Assembly (NCBI GenBank): GCA_963849955.1
Contig: CAWKJU010000007.1
Span: 186,001-250,000, forward strand
Direction of reading: 5' to 3'
Length of the DNA: 64,000 nt
Source of the DNA: CAWFGW01 sp963849955
GTDB lineage: Bacteria > Bacteroidota > Bacteroidia > Cytophagales > JAAEPT01
Shown: one piece after another, positions 17,403-25,598 of the stretch
How the letters are laid out: the number at the start of each line of letters is the position of its first letter
Position numbering within the stretch: the first letter of the stretch is position 1
Notes under the pieces: generated by a model
Told to the model about the DNA's origin: nothing
Database searches by the model: none
Seen by the model: only the letters and a program-made list of their open reading frames with translations
Translations under genes and position numbers: made by a program

Positions 17403-19565
17403 ATGAAGAAGTTTAAAATTAACCTTCTATTACTACTTGCAGCACTTGGCTTTACACCTTCAATGGCATGGTTGGGGATGCCGACACCTCCTTTACATGT
17501 CGAAGGTCGTTTTTTAAAAGACCCAAGTGGAAAAAATGTATTGCTCCATGGATGGATGCAACCCATTGAAACATGGTTTAATGGTGGTGGGAGTAGATAC
17601 AGAAACCCCACTAACTGGGAAGACCCCAATAACATAGCCGGTATGCTTAACTACCTTAATGAAGCCGCAACAGTCATGAGTGACACTACTCCTAAATATG
17701 GTAGGGATCATGGATGGTATGCTAGTTTTGTTCGAATCAATACGGATTTTATAGGTGGATGGACGCAGGAAGATGGCTTGGTTAGCGAAAGTCAGTTCAA
17801 TGGTTGGATTCAAAATTTTATAGTTCCCTATGCTAATCACCTTAAATCCCGCGGTCTATATTTAGTAGTTTGTGCTACAGGTCCGATGATGACACCAAAT
17901 AACGGTGCCCAAAATGCTGGTGTGGTAGAACAACAACGCTTGCGCACCTTCTGGAGCACTATGGCTAATGCGCCAGGCGTAAAAAACGCTGATAACATCA
18001 TGTTTGAGTTAATGAACGAGCCAGTTCAAATCGAATCGTCACCGGGGAATGGACAATGGGGCAGTGGTAGCAATACTTATTTTGAGGCATTTAGGAATTG
18101 GATGCAACCAGTAATTGATGATGTTCGAGCCACAGGTGCCAATAACGTCATGTGGGTACCTTGCCTTGGCTGGCAGGGTGAGCCGTTTGGTTGGGATCGA
18201 TATCCTTTTACAGGATCAAACATTGGTATAGCAGCTCACTACTACCCAGCATATGGTGGAGTTTATGATAATGCTACATCCGTACAAAATTTATGGAATC
18301 GAAACTACAAACCAGCTGCAGACAGGTGGCCCATGATTATTACTGAAGCCTATTGGTTTCCCGATGGAACGGGGTATGATGACCTGTTTCGCGGAACTAC
18401 AGGTGGTTTCGGAAATGCGCTGAAAAATGCCATGGATAACCAGGGTAACGTCAACTACTTAATTGGTTTTATCGCTGATCATCTTGAGGATCTTTCTGTC
18501 TCAACTCCTAAGAATACTACTCTTGGCTCTCGTGACGCTACACAAGCTTATTTTTCCTGGCTTCCAGGTTATGTTAAAGATGCACCTACCAATATAGGCG
18601 GCTGTAGTCCTACGTGGATCTCTCCTTACATTCAAGTGAACAATGGCTCGTGGGAACAAGTCTCTCGCGTTACAGTAAAGGCTGGTGATCAAGTAACATT
18701 AGGTCCTCAACCTGAGATTGGTGGGGAGTGGAGCTGGACAGGCTGTTCGACTGCTGGCTCAGACCGCGAACAAGTAATCAATTCCGTAGGCTCCTGCAAA
18801 GCAACAGCAACCTACACGAACACTTGTGGAACGCAAACTACCCATGATTTCAACTTAGCAGTTTCATTAGATGGGACTTATTCTTTTATTGCAAAGCATA
18901 GCGAAAAAGCAATAGAAGTTGCTAATGGGGAAACTGAAAATGGTACAAGTCTTCAGCAAATAATTGACGATCCTTCCAGCATGAGTAGGCGCTTTCAAGT
19001 AACCCATCTGGAAAATGGATGGCATAAAATCAGTTCAGCGATAGATACTTTAAAAGTGATAGACGTTTCCGGTGTCTCTACAGATAATGGTGCCAATATA
19101 CATTTATGGTCGTGGTTAAATGAATACAACCAACAATGGAAATTTGAAGATGCTGGTGAAGGCTACCTCAGAATTGTCGTGCGCCACAGCAATAAATGTT
19201 TTGATGTAGAAGATGTATCCCTTGCAGATGGTGCAAATGTACACCAATGGGAGTGTGTTGACGGTGCAGAAAATCAAGCGTTCAAGTTAATTGAAAGAAA
19301 TGGTGTTGTGTTATCCTCAACTAATCAGGGACAATTTTTTAATGCGGCATTTACGGCCTATCCCAACCCATTTAGTGAAGATGGTTTGCAGATCAATCAA
19401 ATCGGTACATTTAATTATCAGGTGGTGGATTTTAACGGTGTGGTCGTGGAAGAAGGTAAAGCTTTCGATCAAACCAATGTGGGGAAAAATCTTAACAAGG
19501 GCATTTATGGTTTGATTATTCAAACTAACTCGGGTTCATCCCTTCAGAAAATTATTAAGCAGTAA
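17403..19565 (+). CDS. GH5 glycoside hydrolase with ricin-type lectin domain and T9SS tail
   Basis: Secreted GH5 enzyme distinct from the one at 5711. Signal peptide 1-22. Catalytic domain about 25-395 with acid/base E206 in FELMNEPV and nucleophile E315 in MIITEAYW. An Ig-like region about 400-490 rich in Cys follows, then a ricin-B-type (CBM13-like) beta-trefoil about 496-630 with repeated W..Q/N-Q pattern, and a T9SS type A tail 650-720. This is one of the few enzymes in the cluster without CBM6, so its binding specificity differs. A terminator at 17203 and a perfect locus promoter at 17309 precede it. Substrate is not readable; GH5 covers glucans, mannans and xylans. Confidence 0.83.
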   Translation: MKKFKINLLLLLAALGFTPSMAWLGMPTPPLHVEGRFLKDPSGKNVLLHGWMQPIETWFNGGGSRYRNPTNWEDPNNIAGMLNYLNEAATVMSDTTPKYGRDHGWYASFVRINTDFIGGWTQEDGLVSESQFNGWIQNFIVPYANHLKSRGLYLVVCATGPMMTPNNGAQNAGVVEQQRLRTFWSTMANAPGVKNADNIMFELMNEPVQIESSPGNGQWGSGSNTYFEAFRNWMQPVIDDVRATGANNVMWVPCLGWQGEPFGWDRYPFTGSNIGIAAHYYPAYGGVYDNATSVQNLWNRNYKPAADRWPMIITEAYWFPDGTGYDDLFRGTTGGFGNALKNAMDNQGNVNYLIGFIADHLEDLSVSTPKNTTLGSRDATQAYFSWLPGYVKDAPTNIGGCSPTWISPYIQVNNGSWEQVSRVTVKAGDQVTLGPQPEIGGEWSWTGCSTAGSDREQVINSVGSCKATATYTNTCGTQTTHDFNLAVSLDGTYSFIAKHSEKAIEVANGETENGTSLQQIIDDPSSMSRRFQVTHLENGWHKISSAIDTLKVIDVSGVSTDNGANIHLWSWLNEYNQQWKFEDAGEGYLRIVVRHSNKCFDVEDVSLADGANVHQWECVDGAENQAFKLIERNGVVLSSTNQGQFFNAAFTAYPNPFSEDGLQINQIGTFNYQVVDFNGVVVEEGKAFDQTNVGKNLNKGIYGLIIQTNSGSSLQKIIKQ

Positions 19566-19673
19566 AGAGTCAAGCAATGGGAGCAAAGACTAGGTTAAAT
19601 GTGATGAGTTGTATTAAAATGGCTATAAGGTCCGCTAATGCTTTTGATAAAAATTTTGAGACAAAATAAATAT

Positions 19674-22600
19674 ATGAACATGCACAAACTATTTACGCTT
19701 CTTTTAATCGCTTACACTACCTTAACATTTGCTCAAATTCAACTTGGTGTTGATTTATCTAAAAAGATTCGACCAGTAACTCATTGTGCATCGGGTTCGT
19801 TGTATGGGGTTACTGAAACACTTCCGACTGACATCGAAAATTTAGTGGCACCACTAAAACCGCACGTGTTCGCCAATCCCGCTCAAAGTGGACCTGGAAA
19901 ACAACAACCAATAGGTTATGCGTTGGAAGTTTCCAGAAGATTACAAAACACCACTGGAAAGGTGCAGGTACGTTTACCCGATGTGTTACCCGGCTGGCCT
20001 TATCGTTGGCCAGGGCTTCAGAGTTTTTTAAGCACGTGTACGCAGGTTATCAATGCTAAAAAAGCTTCTGGAAGAACTAATTACGATGGATATGAAATTT
20101 GGAATGAACCCTATGGTACCTGGAACAACTCCAATGGAAATTTCTTTTCGTCCTGTTGGAAACCAACCTTCGATTTGATTCGAAACCTAGATCCAGGTGA
20201 GCGCATCATTGGCCCCTCTTTAGCCTATTATAATAATAACCGCATGCGTGATTTTTTAACGTATTGTAAAGCAAATAACTGTATCCCCGATGTCGTGTGT
20301 TGGCACCAATGGGGAGCCGGTGGTTTTGTGAGTGCTTATAACCAATATCGTGCTTTAGAAAAAGAACTGGGGATTTCTCCGCGTCCAATCAGTATTAATG
20401 AATATTCCTCAAAAACCAGCGACCCTAATGAAGGGTGCCCAGGTTATTCAGTACCATTTATCAGTAAGTTTGAAAGACATGGAATCGAAAGTGCATGTAT
20501 TTCCTGGTGGTTTACTAATTTACCTGGCCGCTTAGGTAGTTTGTTGACGGCAAATAACCAAAAAGGTGGTGGCTGGCATTTATACAAATGGTATGGTGAC
20601 ATGAGTGGAAGTATGGTACAAGTCACGCCACCTAACGATTACAGTGAGGATATTGATGGTTTTGCTTGTATCGATGATCAGAAAAACTATGCAAGTATTT
20701 GTATAGGAGGTAACAACACCGGGATTGTTAATGTGAAAATTGCTGGTATTCCAGCAAAATACGGGTCGAAAGTTAAAGTCAAGTTGGAATATGTTACTTG
20801 GGTTAATAAAGACACTCCCGTTCCAGGCACTAATTTAATCTCAGAAACTGAGTATACTGTTTCAAACAATTCTATCACGGTGCCTGTCAATGTAACGAGC
20901 AAGTTGTATGCGTATAGAGTATATGTAACACCAGTCCAAATCGTAGGTCCTCCTTCAGTTAAAATAACAAGTCCCGAGGATGGAGATATCTTTATATCTC
21001 CCGCTACGATTGCTATCAAAGCCACTGCTTCAGATGCTGATGGATCGGTTTCTAAAGTAGAGTTTTTTGCAAATGGCAAGTTGTTATTTTCAGATAACAC
21101 TGCTCCATACAGTTATGAATGGGCCAATACCCAACAGGGTAAACATGTCATTCGTGCCGTGGCCACCGATAACGAAGGTAACACCAATTATGACGAGATA
21201 ACTGTCTATGGCAACCTGCCACAAGGTCCTTTTGGAGGCACGCTTCACCCTATTCCAGGGAAAATTGAGTTGGAGAATTATGATATAGGAGGTAATGGGT
21301 TTGCCTATTTTGATGATACCCCCGGCAGTGAGGTGACGCCATTAGTCAATTTCAGAACTAATGAGGATGTCGACATTGAAAACTGTACAGATACAGGCGG
21401 TGGTTACAACCTGGGTTATACCCTAGCTGGTGAGTGGCTGGAGTATTCTGTGAATGTTGCTAAAGCAGGAATATATAAACTCAATTTGCGCGTGGCTTGT
21501 AATGGTGAAGGACGTAGTATTGCATTAACAATTGATGATTTACCTTTAGCTTCAAATATAACCATCCCCAATACGGAAGGCTGGCAAAATTGGCAAACAA
21601 TCACGGTAGATGACTTGGAAATGACTCCTGGTGAGCACATCATACGATTGACAATTGGCAGCACCGATTATGTCAACTTAAATTACATGACTTTTGAAGA
21701 AGTGATTCAGGTTCTACCACCAAAAATCACGTTGAATGCACCAATTAATCAAATCACAGTAGAATTAGGTGAAGTTGTGCCGTTGTCAGCAACGGCCTCT
21801 GACCCAGATGGTAATATTGTTGGCGTTTCCTTCTATGCAGGAGATAATTTACTCACCACAGTAAATACCTCTCCCTTTACTTATCAATGGACTCCCACTG
21901 AAGCGGGCACTTATTTAATTTCAGCAGAAGCATTTGACACGGATAATTTGAGTACAAAAACCAATGCTGTGGCAGTTGTTGTCCTGGGATTTCAAGAACC
22001 ATTCAACAGTTCACCTCACACCATCCCTGGAAAAATTGAAGCAGAAGAATACGATCTGGGTGGAGAAGGGGTAGGTTTTCATGAAGCAAATACCAGTGGC
22101 AATCAAGGTGGAGCTACGTTTAGGGATGACGAAGTAGATATTGAAGCCACTGAAGATGTGGATGGTGGTTACAACCTTGCATATACTTTACAAAGTGAAT
22201 GGTTAGCGTATACTGTAAATGTAGTAAGTACAGGTAATTACGAGTTAGATATTCGTGTAGCTAAAGATGGTGATGGTGGTTTGTTTCATATTGAAATGGA
22301 TGGTGAAGATATCACTGGACCGATTACAGTACCGAATACATCAGGGTGGCAATCATGGGAAACCATTACATTGGATAACGTTAATCTCTCGGTTGGTCAA
22401 CACAATATGCAGGTAGTTTTCGATAGTGATTATTTAAACCTTAATTATCTAGCATTTAAAGGAGTAGTAACTTCCCTTCAGTATACTGAAAGTAATAGTT
22501 TATATATATATCCAAACCCATTTAATAATGAGGGTATTATAGTTGATTCAGATGCTGGATTTCAGTATACAATTACCGATATAAGAGGGGTGGTAATGGA

Positions 22601-22715
22601 AGTAGGTACTAAAAATGCCCATGGTAAAATTGGCTCAGATCTCGCAAAAGGAATCTATTTTTTAAGGGTTGAAAGTGAAAGTGGAATCACAACTCAGAAA
22701 ATCGTAAAGCAATAA
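19674..22715 (+). CDS. Clan GH-A-like glycoside hydrolase of unclear family with two Ig-like/CBM6 pairs and T9SS tail
   Basis: Start set at ATG 19674 because a normal signal peptide (cut after FAQ, about residue 21) begins there; an in-frame ATG at 19638 adds 12 residues. The catalytic region (about 22-425) has two Glu in clan GH-A contexts, YEIWNEP (E145) and ISINEYSS (E243), about 98 residues apart, reminiscent of GH39-type enzymes, but I cannot assign a family with confidence. The rest is Ig-like 435-515, CBM6 520-680, a second Ig-like 685-765, CBM6 770-925, T9SS type A tail 940-1013. It is the only protein here with Ig-CBM6-Ig-CBM6 order. No clear terminator or strong locus promoter separates it from the GH5 gene, so it may be co-transcribed with it. 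Confidence 0.75.
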   Translation: MNMHKLFTLLLIAYTTLTFAQIQLGVDLSKKIRPVTHCASGSLYGVTETLPTDIENLVAPLKPHVFANPAQSGPGKQQPIGYALEVSRRLQNTTGKVQVRLPDVLPGWPYRWPGLQSFLSTCTQVINAKKASGRTNYDGYEIWNEPYGTWNNSNGNFFSSCWKPTFDLIRNLDPGERIIGPSLAYYNNNRMRDFLTYCKANNCIPDVVCWHQWGAGGFVSAYNQYRALEKELGISPRPISINEYSSKTSDPNEGCPGYSVPFISKFERHGIESACISWWFTNLPGRLGSLLTANNQKGGGWHLYKWYGDMSGSMVQVTPPNDYSEDIDGFACIDDQKNYASICIGGNNTGIVNVKIAGIPAKYGSKVKVKLEYVTWVNKDTPVPGTNLISETEYTVSNNSITVPVNVTSKLYAYRVYVTPVQIVGPPSVKITSPEDGDIFISPATIAIKATASDADGSVSKVEFFANGKLLFSDNTAPYSYEWANTQQGKHVIRAVATDNEGNTNYDEITVYGNLPQGPFGGTLHPIPGKIELENYDIGGNGFAYFDDTPGSEVTPLVNFRTNEDVDIENCTDTGGGYNLGYTLAGEWLEYSVNVAKAGIYKLNLRVACNGEGRSIALTIDDLPLASNITIPNTEGWQNWQTITVDDLEMTPGEHIIRLTIGSTDYVNLNYMTFEEVIQVLPPKITLNAPINQITVELGEVVPLSATASDPDGNIVGVSFYAGDNLLTTVNTSPFTYQWTPTEAGTYLISAEAFDTDNLSTKTNAVAVVVLGFQEPFNSSPHTIPGKIEAEEYDLGGEGVGFHEANTSGNQGGATFRDDEVDIEATEDVDGGYNLAYTLQSEWLAYTVNVVSTGNYELDIRVAKDGDGGLFHIEMDGEDITGPITVPNTSGWQSWETITLDNVNLSVGQHNMQVVFDSDYLNLNYLAFKGVVTSLQYTESNSLYIYPNPFNNEGIIVDSDAGFQYTITDIRGVVMEVGTKNAHGKIGSDLAKGIYFLRVESESGITTQKIVKQ

Positions 22716-22740
22716 AAAAACTTATTTTAAGCCATATCAA

Positions 22741-22776
22741 AGTCAAGTAGTAATTTACACTACTTGACTTTTTTTT
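22741..22776 (+). terminator. Intrinsic terminator after clan GH-A gene
   Basis: Perfect 11-bp stem AGTCAAGTAGT / ACTACTTGACT followed by eight T. Confidence 0.88.
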
Positions 22777-22782
22777 GACAAC

Positions 22783-22814
22783 TGATGACCTTTTTCAAAG
22801 TACTTCGTAGCCTA
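22783..22814 (+). promoter_or_regulatory. ECF-like promoter before GH10 gene
   Basis: TGATGAC followed by CTTTTT, 16-bp spacer in total, CGTAGCCTA: full match. Immediately follows the terminator at 22741. Confidence 0.75.
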
Positions 22815-22885
22815 TAGCATTTTGGGTTTTCCTTAACCAACTTCTGTATACCTCAAATGCTTATTTCTAACTATGACCAACAAAT

Positions 22886-25483
22886 ATGAAAACAAAAATT
22901 CTACTATTATTAACGGTTATCTGCTTTAATTTCTTCTCAGCAAAGGCGCAGATAGGTAAATGTAAAGGGAAATACTTTGGGAACATTACCGCTTATTCTG
23001 TCCCATCCAACTATACGCAGCTATGGAATCAAACCACTTCAGAAAATGGTTCAAAGTGGGGATCGTGTGATCGAGGTAATGGACAATACAATTTTGGCAA
23101 CTCGGACTTAGCCTATAACACGGCAAAAAACTCTGGTGGAGCTTTTAAATTCCATGCGTTAATCTGGGGAGCACAAGCTCCGTCTTATTTAGCTAATTCA
23201 TCAGCAGCTCAAATCGAAACAGCAATTAGAAACTGGTATCAGGCAGTAGAAAATCATTATGCTCCCATGGGAGGTTTACAAATGATTGATGTATTAAACG
23301 AACCTGTAAATACACCAATTAATAGGGAGGTAGCTAATTTAAAAGCAGCCCTAACCATGGGGTATCAAAGAGAAGCAGCTAACCAGGGAGATCGTAACAA
23401 CCCTTATGGTTGGGCTATTTGGTGTTTTCAATTAGCAAGAAAACATTTTCCAACTTCTGTTCTTTTGATCAATGAATTCAATACAGAACATAACTGGAAT
23501 AATTGCCGGGCGGAATATATAAAAATGTCAAATGCGATAAAAAATGCTCCAAACTTAACCGATGGAAGAAAAAACCTAATTGATGGTATCGGTTTGCAAG
23601 CACATGGTATCGAAACGTTGTCGGCTAATGCGTGGAAAGGTTGCATCGATGAAATCTGGGAAAAAACAGGTTTGCCATTACATATTACGGAATTCGATTT
23701 AGCAGCTGATCCCAATGAGACACATCAAAAGAACAAATTCGCTGAATTTATTCCTATTGCATGGGAACACCCACATGTTGCAGGAATAACACTTTGGGGA
23801 TATGTGCAGGGTTCTACGTGGAGACAGGGTAATAAACAAACCGGACCTGGTGGTACAGACACGGGAATTATGTATGCTAACGGTCAGGACAGACCAGCAA
23901 TGACGTGGTTAAGACAATATATGGCTTCTCGAACAAGTTTAGCTTGTTGCCCAGCACCTGGGCCTTTTGCCAATTGTACAAGCTCAGGAAATCCAATAGT
24001 TACTTTAACAGCACCGTTAAATAATGCGGTATATACCACACCAGCAAATATCACATTAACAGCAACCGCTAGTGATCCGAATGGTACCATTACAAAAGTT
24101 GAATTTTTTGATGGTACAACTAAATTGGGTGAAGATGCTACGGCACCTTATTCGTTTACATGGGCAAATGTTGCTTTAGGAGCCCATACAATAACTGCAA
24201 AAGCCACAGATAATTCGGGGAATGCCACAACTTCTGCTGCCGTAGCGATTAAAGTAAATGTACCACAAGGTCCTTACAATGGTACCTACGCACTCATTCC
24301 TGGAACTATTCAGTTTGAAAACTATGATGTAGGTGGAAATGGTTTTGCATACATGGATGATAGTCCAGGTAGTGAGGTAACTCCAGTAGTTAACTTCAGA
24401 ACTAACGAGGATGTTGATGTAGAAAACTGTACTGATGCTAACGGAGGATATAACCTTGGTTTCACTACAGCAGGCGAGTGGACAGAATATTCGGTAGATG
24501 TACAAAAACCAGGTGCGTACGAAATAAATGTACGCGTAGCGTGTAGTGGCACTGAGCGTACAATTAGTCTTTCTATGGACGGAGAGGATATAGCAACAGA
24601 TATTGCTATTCCAAACACAGCAGGGTGGCAAACATGGCAAACAGTAAAAGTTCCAAATGTTGATTTAAAAGCAGGAAAGCAAATTTTACGAATGACTGTG
24701 GGTGAAACAGATTATGTTAACCTCAACTATGTGACGTTTGTGTTAACCAAAGAACTCATCCAAGAACCATTTAACAACACCGCTCACTCCATCCCAGGAA
24801 AAATCGAAGCAGAAGAATATGATTTAGGAGGAGAAGGTTTAGCTTATCACGAAGCCAATGCTAATGGAAATCAAGGAACTGGTACTTTCAGAGATGATGA
24901 GGTAGACATTGAAGTATGTACAGATGCTGGTGGCGGCTTTAACTTAGGTTATACATTAACTGGCGAATGGTTAGAATATATGGTGGACGTTGCGAGCACT
25001 GGTTTATATGATTTGGATCTTCGTGTTGCAAAAGATGGTGATGGGGGAGTCTTCCACATTGAAATGGATGGTGTTGACATTACTAACGCGATTACAGTTC
25101 CGAATACAGGTGGATGGCAAGTATGGGAAACCGTTACTTTAAAAGACATCAACCTAACCGCTGGTGCACATGTGATGAGAATCGTATTTGATTCAGACTA
25201 TACTAACCTCAACTATGTGACATTTAGTGATTTGATCACTGGTACATCATCACTTTCTGATTTTCAAATTGCACTATACCCTAATCCTTTCGGAGAAAGT
25301 GGAATCACTGTCAACTGCAACGGTGCTGCTCATTATCAAATCAGTGGTCTGAATGGTCGCGTTATCGAAAGTGGACAGTTAGATACTGCTGCAACTATTG
25401 GTTTAGGACTACCAGCAGGGGTCTATTTAATTAAAATCATTCAAGATCAAAAAACTGAAATTAGAAAAATTCATAAACTATAA
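22886..25483 (+). CDS. GH10 endo-xylanase with Ig-like, two CBM6 and T9SS tail
   Basis: Secreted endo-xylanase. Signal peptide 1-22 (cut after AKAQ). GH10 domain about 23-352 with acid/base E139 in IDVLNEP and nucleophile E269 in LHITEFD; the HALIWGAQ block is the WG.Q variant of the GH10 motif. Relative to the GH10 at the left edge it has an insertion after the acid/base strand (about residues 145-170). Ig-like 370-455, CBM6 460-615, CBM6 625-780, T9SS type A tail 795-865. It is preceded by a strong terminator (22741) and a perfect TGATGAC-N16-CGTAGCCTA promoter (22783), so it starts its own transcript. Confidence 0.93.
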   Translation: MKTKILLLLTVICFNFFSAKAQIGKCKGKYFGNITAYSVPSNYTQLWNQTTSENGSKWGSCDRGNGQYNFGNSDLAYNTAKNSGGAFKFHALIWGAQAPSYLANSSAAQIETAIRNWYQAVENHYAPMGGLQMIDVLNEPVNTPINREVANLKAALTMGYQREAANQGDRNNPYGWAIWCFQLARKHFPTSVLLINEFNTEHNWNNCRAEYIKMSNAIKNAPNLTDGRKNLIDGIGLQAHGIETLSANAWKGCIDEIWEKTGLPLHITEFDLAADPNETHQKNKFAEFIPIAWEHPHVAGITLWGYVQGSTWRQGNKQTGPGGTDTGIMYANGQDRPAMTWLRQYMASRTSLACCPAPGPFANCTSSGNPIVTLTAPLNNAVYTTPANITLTATASDPNGTITKVEFFDGTTKLGEDATAPYSFTWANVALGAHTITAKATDNSGNATTSAAVAIKVNVPQGPYNGTYALIPGTIQFENYDVGGNGFAYMDDSPGSEVTPVVNFRTNEDVDVENCTDANGGYNLGFTTAGEWTEYSVDVQKPGAYEINVRVACSGTERTISLSMDGEDIATDIAIPNTAGWQTWQTVKVPNVDLKAGKQILRMTVGETDYVNLNYVTFVLTKELIQEPFNNTAHSIPGKIEAEEYDLGGEGLAYHEANANGNQGTGTFRDDEVDIEVCTDAGGGFNLGYTLTGEWLEYMVDVASTGLYDLDLRVAKDGDGGVFHIEMDGVDITNAITVPNTGGWQVWETVTLKDINLTAGAHVMRIVFDSDYTNLNYVTFSDLITGTSSLSDFQIALYPNPFGESGITVNCNGAAHYQISGLNGRVIESGQLDTAATIGLGLPAGVYLIKIIQDQKTEIRKIHKL

Positions 25484-25501
25484 TTAGTAGTGAATGAATA
25501 G

Positions 25502-25540
25502 ACAACTCATGATTCTTTCCCAGATCATGAGTTGTTATTA
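25502..25540 (+). terminator. Hairpin terminator after GH10 gene
   Basis: Perfect 12-bp stem ACAACTCATGAT / ATCATGAGTTGT followed by TATTA; the T-tract is short. Confidence 0.6.
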
Positions 25541-25545
25541 CTCTA

Positions 25546-25569
25546 TTATTTACCCATTCGGGTAATAAT
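25546..25569 (+). promoter_or_regulatory. Imperfect inverted repeat upstream of the LVIVD/cytochrome pair
   Basis: TTATTTACCC, ATTC, GGGTAATAA: dyad with one bulged T, 30 nt before the ATG at 25599. Could be an operator for a separate regulator, since this gene pair lacks the locus promoter. Confidence 0.35.
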
Positions 25570-25598
25570 TGAAATAATCAAAAAAGTGCCTTCAAGTT

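Noticed and set aside
19602..19633. TGATGAG before the gene at 19674 as another locus promoter
   Set aside because: Sixteen bases later the sequence is ATAAGG, which does not match the GTAG core; shifts by one base do not help.
20687..21100. Long open frames antisense to the enzyme genes (also 24176-24640 and 25752-26180)
   Set aside because: They are mirror frames of strongly supported coding regions, with no signal peptide, domain or start context.
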